Of a stretch of DNA of 6,627 nt, positions 1 through 6,627 are shown piece by piece. The DNA comes from Lentisphaeria bacterium. GTDB lineage: Bacteria; Verrucomicrobiota; Lentisphaeria; Oligosphaerales; Oligosphaeraceae. Positions within the stretch are counted from its first letter, which is position 1, and each line of letters starts with the position of its first letter. Below the pieces are notes generated by a model. That model worked only from the letters and a program-made list of their open reading frames with translations, ran no database searches and was not told where the DNA came from. The stretch covers positions 1 through 6,627 of the forward strand of contig JAEEXV010000368.1 of assembly GCA_016287975.1 (NCBI GenBank), read 5' to 3'. Both the position numbers and the translations under genes were made by a program.

Positions 1-48
1 AACCGCCTACCATTCCACCCCGCGCGGATTCGGCGGATTCCCCGCCCC
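1..48. other. Non-coding edge, nothing recognised
   Basis: GC-rich sequence before the first repeat unit. I see no start codon with a ribosome site, no RNA gene and no promoter. It may continue into whatever lies left of the window. The C-rich stretch just before the first repeat resembles the C-rich junctions between repeat units, but I cannot extend the repeat into it. Confidence 0.5.
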
Positions 49-126
49 CGCGCCCCATATCGCGCAGGCCCCACCATTCGCTCGGCGTGTGCCAGCGGGC
101 TTGCCCGCTGGTAAAGCCCCGACCAC
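49..126. repeat. Hairpin repeat unit 1
   Basis: First 78-nt copy. The perfect palindromic arms are 92-100 and 103-111 around a TT centre. As plus-strand RNA the stem extends by a G91-U112 wobble and a U90-A113 pair. It differs from units 2 and 3 by A instead of G at 73. Confidence 0.9.
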
Positions 127-129
127 CCC

Positions 130-207
130 CGCGCCCCATATCGCGCAGGCCCCGCCATTCGCTCGGCGTGTGCCAGCGGGCTTGCCCGCTGGCAAAGCCC
201 CGATCAC
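130..207. repeat. Hairpin repeat unit 2
   Basis: Second copy, with palindromic arms at 173-181 and 184-192. It has C at 193 where units 1 and 3 have T, so the stem extends by a full G172-C193 pair and then T171-A194. It also has T at 204 where the other copies have C. Confidence 0.9.
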
Positions 208-208
208 C

Positions 209-286
209 CGCGCCCCATATCGCGCAGGCTCCGCCATTCGCTCGGCGTGTGCCAGCGGGCTTGCCCGCTGGTAAAGCCCCGACCAC
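209..286. repeat. Hairpin repeat unit 3
   Basis: Third copy, closest to the hydrolase gene, with palindromic arms at 252-260 and 263-271. It differs from the other two by T instead of C at 230. Its left end follows directly on unit 2. Confidence 0.9.
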
Positions 287-289
287 CCC

Positions 290-342
290 GACCGAATTCG
301 GGCCATCCCGCGCTGATAGATTCGGCCAGGGTCTGTTCCCCG
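290..342. other. 3' flank of the hydrolase, no clear terminator
   Basis: This is the stretch between the hydrolase stop codon and the repeat array. It contains a 10-bp palindrome, CCGAATTCGG, at 292-301, but no GC stem followed by a T run on the minus strand. An intrinsic terminator for the hydrolase is therefore not visible here. The transcript may run into the repeat hairpins. Confidence 0.5.
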
Positions 343-3300
343 CTATTGTGCGACCGTGGCGATGTGTGCGGTCTTGCCAGAGGCGAGGCACTTGGCGGTG
401 CAGGTGACCTTGCCGATGGCCATATTGGTCGCGGCGGTCTCGCGGATGACAAGCCGCCCGTTCTCGGCGGCGTAATAGCCGCTGCCAGGGAGGCGGTGGC
501 CAGCGGAATCGGCCAGCGTCACCTCGACGGGGAGGATGGCAGGAATCGGCGTGCCGTCGGCGGCGGCGATTTGCACGCCCACCTCGAAGGCCTGCCCCCG
601 CTCCATCTTCGCAGGCGGAGTGACGCGCACCGCGTCGATCGGGCGGTCCAGCAGGAGCAGCAGCGTGCCCTCGCACGGCCCCAGGCGCACGGGGATGCGC
701 GTGGCCCCGTCCGCGACGGCGGCCTCCGTGACCTGGCGGTGCTTCACCAGATCGTAGACGGCGGCGCAGGGATGCGCGACGGTGACGGCGGCGGCGTTGG
801 GGAGGCCCTTCTCCATGACCATCCCCCACTGCCCGATGTAGTCGCCGAAGGTGCGACGGTCGTTGACGACAAAGAGATAGTCGGCGGCGTCGGTGCCGCG
901 GCGGCGCATCACGAGGTCGGGGTTGCCAGGCTTCATGGGCGGCTGGTAGTACGGCTTCAGCACCGCGGCGATCTTCGCGCCGAGCCGCTGCAGCGCGGCC
1001 TTGGTCTCGCGCGGATGGTCGCTGAGGCGCGGGACGGACTGGAGGCGCAGGTCGAGCATCAGCGCGGGCGTCGTGTACTCGTCCCCGACCAGGATGACGC
1101 CCTTGCGCTGCAGTTCCTGCAACTTGGCGAGGACGGACGAAGGCAGGACGTCGCACGCGGGCACGAAGAGCACGCGCAGGCTTTCTGGCATCTTGCCGTG
1201 GAGGAGATGCTCCTCGTAGAAGATGGCAGGCGAGAGGCCGTTCCAATGCAGCGCCATGGCGAGGTCGCAGATCCAGCCTTTGCCCCACCCCATCGAGAAA
1301 TGCCGCGAACTGTACAGGCAGCTGGTGACGCTTTCGAGGATTCCGATCTCGGCGGAACGCTCGGGCACGCGCTTCAGCATCGGCCCCAGCGGGCGGACGA
1401 CCTCCGCGCACATCTGCGCGAGCGCCTCCTTGCTCTGGGCGTTCGTGTAGCGGTACGAGTGCGTCGGATTGGGCTGCACCAGCGAGCCCGCGCCGTGGTA
1501 CATGACGGCGTCCAGCCGACGCGCGAGTTCATACCACAGGGCCGCGCGCAGGAAGTCAGGGGGAATCGAAATGAACTTGGCCTCGCGTTCGCGGGCGAGC
1601 CATTCGGGGGGATTGGCGACCTTGCGCCCGAAGGGGGCCGCCGCGCGGCGATACCAAATCGCCTGCGTCATCATGCCGACCTTCTGGCCGGGACGCCCCG
1701 CGGCCATCGCGATCATCTCGTCCGCGACCATGCCGATGTTCAGCGGATCGGGATTCGTGTAGACCCACTGCGAGATCATGTCGGTCGTGCCGCCAGACCC
1801 CCACAGCGGCGGTTCGCGGACGGCGGGGTCGGTGAAGGTGAAGAAATGGCGGTGGATATGCTGGTGCAGCGTCGCCGTGATGGCGCTGTTGAGCGCATTC
1901 CAGCCGTCCCCCTGGCGCCAGAACCAGCGCAGGAAGACCAGGTCGGGGCGCGCCTCGCCCACAATGCGGTTCCACGGGAAGCCCGTGTCCTTGGCGTAGG
2001 GCATGGGGCTCTTGCCGATGATCGAGACGGGGATGTCATAGCCCGCAAACCGCCTGAAGTTCGCGGGCTGCGGTCCATTGAACGAGGGCGCCGTATGGCC
2101 TTTCACCTCGCTGTTGAGGAGCGCCACGTCCCACGCTGGGTGGTCGCCGAAGGCCTCCGCGACCTGCGTCGCCGTCTCCTTCATCTCCTGCACCACCTCG
2201 GGCCGCGAGGCGTCCACGAGCAGGCGCGCATTGGGCTTGCCCGCGCGATTGGCCTGGATATAGCGCGGCGGCTTTGTGAAGCGGCGGGTGTTGAAATGGG
2301 TGTAGGTGTAGAGGCCGTGCCGCAACTGTCGGTCGAGCGCGGCGATGCCCGCGACGACATCGGGCTTCCCGTTCTGGGAGGAAGGCACCAGATTGCAGTG
2401 CTGGTGCGTGAAGCCCAGGCGGCGCACCTCCGCCGCGTCGTCGACGCGCCCCCACAGGATCACGGGCAGGAAGTCGCCGTAGGCGGGGACGATGGTGACC
2501 GTGAACTCCTCTTCCGCGACGTTCTTCCCGGACGCATCCGCCAGCCTGCATCGGAGCGCGTAGTCCCCAGGCAGCAGCAGCGTGTCCACAGGCATCTCGA
2601 AGACCTTTTCCGCGCCAGGCGCCAGCGCCGACGGCAAGGACTGCGGCGGCAGCGCCTTCCCCGCCAGCGTCGTGTGCAGCGTCAATCCATTGTATGGCGC
2701 GGCGCTGCGGTTCACGCAGCGCACGAAATAGCGTCGGTTCGTCTCGCCGCGCTCGAATACCTGCCGATGGCCAGGCACGGCCTCCAGCGCCAGCGCCACC
2801 AGCCGCTCCTCCGACAGGCGCAGACGAAGGACTTTGCCGCCCAGCGAATGGTAGAGGCTGCCGCTGCGGTCGCCGACCGCGACCTTCTGCCTGCTGGGCG
2901 CGATCGGCCCGCCAGGCACCTCGGCTTCGCCCGCGTCCGCCCCGTCCAGTTCAAAGGAGACCTTGCCTGTGCCAGTGAAGACCATCTTCAGCGTATGCGG
3001 GACGCCTGGCTTCAGCGTGCAGCCCTTCTTCCCCGACACCTGCGCGCTCGAAGCGCCGAAGCCAAAGGCCGCCACGGGCGTGTAGCGATCCTTCCCCGCC
3101 GGGCGCAGCGAGACCTGGAAGCCACGGTGCAACTTCTCCTGGCCCGCCTTCGGCATCGCGACATACTTCGTGTCCAGGAGCATCGCGCTGTTGCCCTTGG
3201 GGCGCTGGTAGCGGGCGTCCAGGACAAAGGATATCTCCAGGGAGAAGGCGCCTGCGGGCGACAGCGCCGCCCCCGCGCTTCGCGATTCGGCGCCAGAGGG

Positions 3301-3495
3301 CTTCGTGCGGTCCGCCTCCATCGCCACCAGCCCGCCGTCCAGGCGTGACGTCCCGCGCAAGGTCAGCGGGATGGCGCCGTTGAGTGCGTCCGCCTTCGTG
3401 AAGTCCCAATCCACGAGCACCTTGCCGTCCAGACGAACCGCGCCGAGCAGTGCCAGCGCCCAAAGCAACCATGCGATTCTACGAAGCATATCCAT
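343..3495 (-). CDS. Secreted multidomain glycoside hydrolase-like protein (LamG + GH42-like barrel)
   Basis: This is a 1050-aa protein, predicted to be exported and to act on a polysaccharide. Residues 1-24 form a signal peptide (RR, then a Leu/Ala/Trp-rich core) without a crisp AxA site. Residues ~26-238 look like a LamG/concanavalin-type sandwich, starting DWDF and ending in KVLRLRLSEE. Residues ~243-337 look like a second, Ig-like sandwich. Residues ~340-710 read as a (beta/alpha)8 region starting GDFLPVILWGR. There Glu463, in LLNSEVKGH, sits where clan GH-A enzymes carry the acid/base after strand 4. The nucleophile is not obvious. Residues ~714-850 resemble the amidotransferase-like trimerisation domain of GH42 beta-galactosidases (IGILES, VLFVPACDVL, GVILVGDEY). 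The rest is beta-rich, perhaps two domains. Substrate and family are unassigned. The start is ATG 3495, with no Shine-Dalgarno sequence; Met3 (3489) is an alternative. An intrinsic terminator lies 13 nt upstream. Confidence 0.88.
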   Translation of the reverse strand: MDMLRRIAWLLWALALLGAVRLDGKVLVDWDFTKADALNGAIPLTLRGTSRLDGGLVAMEADRTKPSGAESRSAGAALSPAGAFSLEISFVLDARYQRPKGNSAMLLDTKYVAMPKAGQEKLHRGFQVSLRPAGKDRYTPVAAFGFGASSAQVSGKKGCTLKPGVPHTLKMVFTGTGKVSFELDGADAGEAEVPGGPIAPSRQKVAVGDRSGSLYHSLGGKVLRLRLSEERLVALALEAVPGHRQVFERGETNRRYFVRCVNRSAAPYNGLTLHTTLAGKALPPQSLPSALAPGAEKVFEMPVDTLLLPGDYALRCRLADASGKNVAEEEFTVTIVPAYGDFLPVILWGRVDDAAEVRRLGFTHQHCNLVPSSQNGKPDVVAGIAALDRQLRHGLYTYTHFNTRRFTKPPRYIQANRAGKPNARLLVDASRPEVVQEMKETATQVAEAFGDHPAWDVALLNSEVKGHTAPSFNGPQPANFRRFAGYDIPVSIIGKSPMPYAKDTGFPWNRIVGEARPDLVFLRWFWRQGDGWNALNSAITATLHQHIHRHFFTFTDPAVREPPLWGSGGTTDMISQWVYTNPDPLNIGMVADEMIAMAAGRPGQKVGMMTQAIWYRRAAAPFGRKVANPPEWLAREREAKFISIPPDFLRAALWYELARRLDAVMYHGAGSLVQPNPTHSYRYTNAQSKEALAQMCAEVVRPLGPMLKRVPERSAEIGILESVTSCLYSSRHFSMGWGKGWICDLAMALHWNGLSPAIFYEEHLLHGKMPESLRVLFVPACDVLPSSVLAKLQELQRKGVILVGDEYTTPALMLDLRLQSVPRLSDHPRETKAALQRLGAKIAAVLKPYYQPPMKPGNPDLVMRRRGTDAADYLFVVNDRRTFGDYIGQWGMVMEKGLPNAAAVTVAHPCAAVYDLVKHRQVTEAAVADGATRIPVRLGPCEGTLLLLLDRPIDAVRVTPPAKMERGQAFEVGVQIAAADGTPIPAILPVEVTLADSAGHRLPGSGYYAAENGRLVIRETAATNMAIGKVTCTAKCLASGKTAHIATVAQ

Positions 3496-3508
3496 TGTGA
3501 ATTGAATG

Positions 3509-3544
3509 AAAACGGGCGGCCCCGCGCCAACGCTCGCCGCCCGC
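3509..3544 (-). terminator. Intrinsic terminator after pseudopilin 1, in the hydrolase leader
   Basis: Read on the minus strand, CGGGCGGC (3543-3536) pairs perfectly with GCCGCCCG (3520-3513) across a 15-nt loop. A G-U pair extends the base, and TTTT (3512-3509) follows, then CATT. This is a canonical rho-independent terminator layout 25 nt after the pseudopilin 1 stop codon. It ends only 13 nt before the hydrolase ATG. The hydrolase would therefore need read-through, a promoter within or just before the hairpin, or regulated antitermination. Confidence 0.75.
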
Positions 3545-3568
3545 GTATCTCTTGTCAGGCCCCCAGGG

Positions 3569-4423
3569 TCACTTGTAGTTCAGGGCGTCCATGTTCCAGC
3601 CGACGGCGACCATGCCTGAGCCGCTGGCGTTGCCGCAGACGTGGGTGCCGTCTTTCCGCACCGTGATGCCGACCTTCTTGCCTGGGTTGCTGTTGTCGGG
3701 CATGATCTGCTGCATGCTGAGGGTCTCGACGTGCCCGTCGAGCATCGCGATGTTGGTCTTGCATGCGTTGGAGGAAACCTCGGACGCGGAGCGGCTCTGC
3801 ATGTTCTCGTTCGCCCAGCCGCGGGTGTCGGCGCCGCCGTGGCGGTAGCCCATGTCGCGCACGTAGGAGAAGATGAAGGCGTTGGTGCAGCTCGAGTCGG
3901 CGATGGCGAAGGTCTTGCCAGGATACGGCAGTTGCGCGCGGCGGTACATGAAGTTGCGGTTGTCGCTGGCGGCGGGATAGCCGCTGATGTAGCCGTTCAG
4001 CGAGTACTGAGCATAGGTGAACTCGCCTGTCTTCAGAGACGAGTCCCCCAACGGGCGCGGCTCCGACGGGCAGCTCCAGATCGTGTTCTGCTTCTTGTTG
4101 CTGAAGACGGGGCCAGGCAGGTACGTCCCCGCGCCGAAGGCGCTTCCGGCGTCTGGCGTCAGCAGATGGTACCACAGCGAGCCGTTGTTCTTGGTCAGGC
4201 GGCTCGGGATGATCCAGTCCTCGAAGTCGTCCGAATACATCGTGCACGCCAGCGACATCGTCTTCAGGTTGTTGACGCACGCGATCGACTTGGCCTTGTC
4301 CCGCGCCTTCGACAGCGCGGGCAGAAGCATGCTCGCCAGGATCGCGATGATCGCGATCACCACCAGCAGTTCAATCAGCGTAAAATCCCGGCGATAGAGG
4401 TTTTTCGGCAATGGTCTTCGCAT
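3569..4423 (-). CDS. Type II secretion-like pseudopilin with degenerate H-X9-DG motif (pseudopilin 1)
   Basis: This is a 284-aa prepilin-type protein. I chose ATG 4423 over an in-frame ATG at 4465 because AGGGAGGA lies just upstream of 4423, while the longer form adds a 14-residue leader with no support. Residues 1-13 are a basic leader ([13 protein letters not shown]). The predicted prepilin peptidase cut is Asp13/Phe14, followed by [24 protein letters not shown] with the conserved Glu18 at +5. This segment is both the membrane anchor and the pilus-assembly helix. A soluble head follows, with a CPS motif (Cys118) and a late MLDGHVE motif (Asp229-Gly230). The His expected ten residues before the Asp is Asn219. 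About 49 residues follow DGHVE. The gene has its own candidate promoter and terminator. Members of this class are abundant beside hydrolases in Lentisphaerota-like genomes, but the role of the individual protein is unknown. Confidence 0.9.
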   Translation of the reverse strand: MRRPLPKNLYRRDFTLIELLVVIAIIAILASMLLPALSKARDKAKSIACVNNLKTMSLACTMYSDDFEDWIIPSRLTKNNGSLWYHLLTPDAGSAFGAGTYLPGPVFSNKKQNTIWSCPSEPRPLGDSSLKTGEFTYAQYSLNGYISGYPAASDNRNFMYRRAQLPYPGKTFAIADSSCTNAFIFSYVRDMGYRHGGADTRGWANENMQSRSASEVSSNACKTNIAMLDGHVETLSMQQIMPDNSNPGKKVGITVRKDGTHVCGNASGSGMVAVGWNMDALNYK

Positions 4424-4427
4424 GTTT

Positions 4428-4435
4428 TCCTCCCT
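4428..4435 (-). promoter_or_regulatory. Ribosome binding site that fixes the pseudopilin 1 start
   Basis: AGGGAGGA on the minus strand includes GGAGG with 5 nt to the ATG at 4423. It decides against the upstream in-frame ATG at 4465, which would put this site inside the coding region. Confidence 0.85.
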
Positions 4436-4463
4436 GGCAAGTAGATTTGGGAACGTCTGTGAC

Positions 4464-4503
4464 AAAAATGAGGACGCCTTGGCGATGATCCCGCCAAAGC
4501 GTC
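4464..4503 (-). terminator. Terminator-like hairpin in the pseudopilin 1 leader
   Basis: On the minus strand, GACGCTTTGGCG (4503-4492) pairs with CGCCAAGGCGTC (4484-4473): 12 bp with a single G-U pair and a 7-nt loop. Four bases later comes TTTTT (4468-4464). It could terminate transcripts arriving from pseudopilin 2. However, it lies downstream of the extended -10 element, so it would also be at the very 5' end of the pseudopilin 1 mRNA, where it could act as an attenuator or a stabilising 5' stem. Confidence 0.65.
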
Positions 4504-4512
4504 GGCAATCAT

Positions 4513-4521
4513 ATTATAGCA
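4513..4521 (-). promoter_or_regulatory. Extended -10 promoter for pseudopilin 1
   Basis: The minus strand reads TGCTATAAT: a perfect TATAAT with the TG extension. It lies in a locally AT-richer island of otherwise GC-rich sequence, about 90 nt upstream of the pseudopilin 1 ATG. No good -35 hexamer is found 17 nt upstream (AGCGCC); a TTGAAA (4531-4526) is too close. Transcription would begin near 4506, immediately before the leader hairpin. Confidence 0.6.
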
Positions 4522-4577
4522 CCCCTTTCAAGTGTGGCGCTCTTCTGATCGGCTTCCACCTGCCGTGTACATCGTCA

Positions 4578-4596
4578 CCCGCCCAATGCCCCCCCC
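4578..4596 (-). other. Putative G-quadruplex motif between the pseudopilin genes
   Basis: The minus strand carries eight consecutive G (4596-4589), then CATT, GGG, C, GGG. It satisfies the G3+ with loops of 1-7 nt pattern if the eight-G run supplies two G-tracts. It lies in the 3' untranslated part of pseudopilin 2, about 60 nt upstream of the extended -10 element of pseudopilin 1. The eight-base homopolymer could also be prone to slippage. Confidence 0.45.
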
Positions 4597-4634
4597 TCCT
4601 CGTCTCGACCTCCGTCGCCGATTCCCGCCCCTGG

Positions 4635-5396
<762 letters not shown>

Positions 5397-5405
5397 GGAA
5401 TGGTT

Positions 5406-5410
5406 CTCCT
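5406..5410 (-). promoter_or_regulatory. Ribosome binding site of pseudopilin 2
   Basis: AGGAG on the minus strand has a nine-nt spacer to the ATG at 5396. It lies within the 40-nt gap after the upstream hydrolase stop codon and supports translation from an operon message. Confidence 0.75.
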
Positions 5411-5436
5411 AAAATGCGGGGATGGAATGGCGGGGT

Positions 5437-6627
5437 CTATTTCAATTCGACAATGGCGAAGGAGTGGTAGTCGAGGTGGAACTTCAAGGTGAGGGTCCTG
5501 GCGTCGTAGCCGAGGAGGCGGCTGCCGAAGTCGCCAGGCTTGATCGGGGCGCGCGTCGGATGCACGCGGTGGCGGCGGCGCAGTCCGTCCAGTTCGGCAT
5601 ATTCGGGATCGGGGGCGGTCATGGTGTCCACGGCGGCGGCGGGGACGGCGGCGAGGCCCAGTTTCTTCGCGTCGAAGGCGACGGTGAAGTCCTGGTTCAC
5701 GTGCTCCTTGCCGATGTGGCTGATGACGGCGAGCAGCCGCCGCCCGTCCGCCGAGGTGTAGCAGCTCACGTAGATGTCCTTCGCGCCCGTGACGGCGGCG
5801 GGGGCGTCCCAGTATCCCGTGAAAGTGGCCTGGGGGACGCCGAAGCGGTCGTAGACGCGGAAGATCTTGTCGAAGATGCCGAAGTGGCACCGCCACGGGC
5901 TGAGCATCGTGTGGTGCGGCAGCGTGCCCGCGAGGAAGGCCTTGGTGATGCGGAATTTGTAGAGTTCGGGGTCCTCCTTGCCGCCGCCGAACTGGGGCAG
6001 CAGCACATCGTTGGCCTGGTAGACGGACTGGGTGAGGCCGAAGGGCAGGCTGGAGAGTTCGGCGGCGAACATCTCCAGTCCGTAGGTGTCCTGGATGTCC
6101 TTGCCGTTGTGCATGATGGTGCTGGAGTGCTGGCGGATGTGCTCGCCGTTGATGAGGTGCGTGGTGAAGCCCAGCACTGGCGGCATCAGGTAGTCCGTGT
6201 TGTGCAGCGCGATGATCGGCTCGGCGAGGCCGTTGCGCAGTTCCGCCAGGTTGATGCGGCGGTAGAATTCGCGCATGTCCAGGATGGGCCAGAACTCGCC
6301 GTGCCCATGCAGGAGGTTGTTGCAGACGCCAGTGAGCCCGAAGTCGAAATACAGGCCGTCGAAGCGGTATCGCGACAGCATCCGCTCGGCCTTTTCGACG
6401 AAGAAGGCGTTGGCGGCGGTGGAGGGGCAGCAGGTGAAGACCTGGTACTTTCGGCCGTCCACGGCATAGTCGAGGAAGGTGTTGGGGAGCATCTGCCATT
6501 CGGGGCGGAATGCGGCGGCCTCGGGGTAGCGGTCGTTGAGCATCATGCCGTCCATGTAGGCGATCGCGCGGTTGCCCGCCTGGTCGCGGAGGCGGAGGCG
6601 CTCCTTGTAGAAGGCGTCGATGGAGGG
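5437..6627 (-). CDS. Glycoside hydrolase-like protein, 5'-truncated by the window edge (DUF6067/GH123-like)
   Basis: This is the C-terminal 396 residues of a larger protein. The frame stays open to 6627, so the Met at 6555 is probably internal. Residues below are numbered from the window edge. The fragment reads as the second half of a (beta/alpha)8 barrel followed by a beta domain. RFDGLYFDFG (88-97) gives the strand-end Asp90 and Asp95, a common form of a catalytic or substrate-binding site. It is followed by HGHGEFW (107-113), IIALHNT (138-144), PPVLGF (149-154), INGEH (159-163) and LPFGLTQS (194-201). The order and spacing recall DUF6067/GH123-like proteins, from memory rather than a search. 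Residues ~280-396 look like a beta-sandwich ending HSFAIVELK. No signal peptide can be seen because the N-terminus is missing. It lies 40 nt upstream of pseudopilin 2, probably in one operon. The substrate is unknown. Confidence 0.85.
   Translation of the reverse strand, partial: PSIDAFYKERLRLRDQAGNRAIAYMDGMMLNDRYPEAAAFRPEWQMLPNTFLDYAVDGRKYQVFTCCPSTAANAFFVEKAERMLSRYRFDGLYFDFGLTGVCNNLLHGHGEFWPILDMREFYRRINLAELRNGLAEPIIALHNTDYLMPPVLGFTTHLINGEHIRQHSSTIMHNGKDIQDTYGLEMFAAELSSLPFGLTQSVYQANDVLLPQFGGGKEDPELYKFRITKAFLAGTLPHHTMLSPWRCHFGIFDKIFRVYDRFGVPQATFTGYWDAPAAVTGAKDIYVSCYTSADGRRLLAVISHIGKEHVNQDFTVAFDAKKLGLAAVPAAAVDTMTAPDPEYAELDGLRRRHRVHPTRAPIKPGDFGSRLLGYDARTLTLKFHLDYHSFAIVELK

Larger units (their letters stand above)
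49..289. repeat. Array of three hairpin-bearing direct repeats
   Basis: Three tandem copies of a 78-nt unit begin at 49, 130 and 209, each starting CGCGCCCCATATCGCGCAGG and ending near a CCCCGACCACC tail. The spacing is 81 then 79 nt, the difference lying in the C-rich junction. Across the three copies I count only four variable positions (73/154/233, 70/151/230, 112/193/272 and 123/204/283), so the duplication is recent or the copies are homogenised. Each unit carries the inverted repeat CCAGCGGGC-TT-GCCCGCTGG. The array lies downstream of the 1050-aa hydrolase and fills most of the non-coding end. The 79-nt step breaks the frame, so a repeated protein is unlikely. It resembles REP-type extragenic palindromes in design, but I do not recognise a named family. 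No CRISPR-like variable spacers are present. Confidence 0.9.

Noticed and set aside
90..273. Intrinsic terminators of the hydrolase gene
   Set aside because: The stems are strong, but on neither strand are they followed by a T run. A role in 3'-end stabilisation remains possible.
49..289. CRISPR array
   Set aside because: The units abut directly with no unique spacers between them, and no cas genes are present.
7..306. Repetitive short protein encoded by the repeat array (minus strand)
   Set aside because: The 27-residue periodicity only reflects the 81-nt step. The 79-nt step shifts the frame in the next unit, and there is no ribosome site.
247..3348. 1033-codon plus-strand open frame
   Set aside because: It is exactly codon-aligned opposite the hydrolase, is rich in Arg, His, Ala and Gly, and has no domain-like motifs. 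The minus frame has a signal peptide and recognisable domains, so this is a by-product of codon bias.
3554..3559. CTGACA as a -35 element for the hydrolase
   Set aside because: No -10-like hexamer is found 16-18 nt downstream; that place is occupied by the GC-rich terminator stem.
3641..4444. 267-codon plus-strand open frame
   Set aside because: It is the codon-aligned shadow of pseudopilin 1, whose minus frame has a clear [20 protein letters not shown] helix.
4424..4465. Longer pseudopilin 1 starting at ATG 4465
   Set aside because: The extra 14 residues would cover a strong Shine-Dalgarno sequence that is ideally placed for ATG 4423, and no ribosome site precedes 4465.

Overview
The window is high-GC bacterial chromosome. 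Every convincing gene lies on the minus strand. Transcription therefore runs from the right edge (6627) to the left, in this order: a 5'-truncated glycoside-hydrolase-like gene (5437-6627), a pseudopilin of the H-X9-DG class (4635-5396), a second pseudopilin (3569-4423), and a large secreted multidomain glycoside hydrolase (343-3495). Placing H-X9-DG type II secretion-like pseudopilins beside divergent glycoside hydrolases is typical of the Planctomycetota-Verrucomicrobiota-Lentisphaerota group. A Lentisphaerota or Victivallales-like polysaccharide degrader is the best guess, but this rests on gene content only.

Right part (4635-6627): the truncated hydrolase has acidic and aromatic motifs that recall the DUF6067/GH123-like proteins. 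It is followed after 40 nt by pseudopilin 2, which has a good Shine-Dalgarno sequence, and I see no terminator in that gap, so the two are probably co-transcribed. Middle part (4424-4634): a 211-nt intergenic region holds a G-rich quadruplex-like motif, an extended -10 promoter (TGCTATAAT) directed at pseudopilin 1, and a 12-bp leader hairpin followed by TTTTT. Pseudopilin 1 most likely starts at 4423, because a strong AGGGAGGA precedes that ATG. After its stop codon comes an intrinsic terminator (8-bp GC stem plus TTTT), which ends only 13 nt before the ATG of the 1050-aa hydrolase.

The 1050-aa hydrolase has a signal peptide, a LamG/concanavalin-like sandwich, a second beta-sandwich, a (beta/alpha)8-type catalytic region with an NSE motif, an amidotransferase-like domain like the one in GH42 beta-galactosidases, and C-terminal beta domains. 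Left part (1-342): there is no credible gene. Instead there are three near-identical 78-nt direct repeats, each containing a perfect 9-bp inverted repeat. They lie just downstream of the hydrolase.

As a working picture (inference), two secreted carbohydrate-active enzymes flank two minor pseudopilins that would be processed by a prepilin peptidase and built into, or displayed by, a type II secretion-like apparatus. The most unusual points are the hairpin repeat array, the two terminator-like hairpins around pseudopilin 1 (one of them in the leader of the large hydrolase), the departures from consensus in the pseudopilins, and the large hydrolase itself, which I cannot place in a named family.
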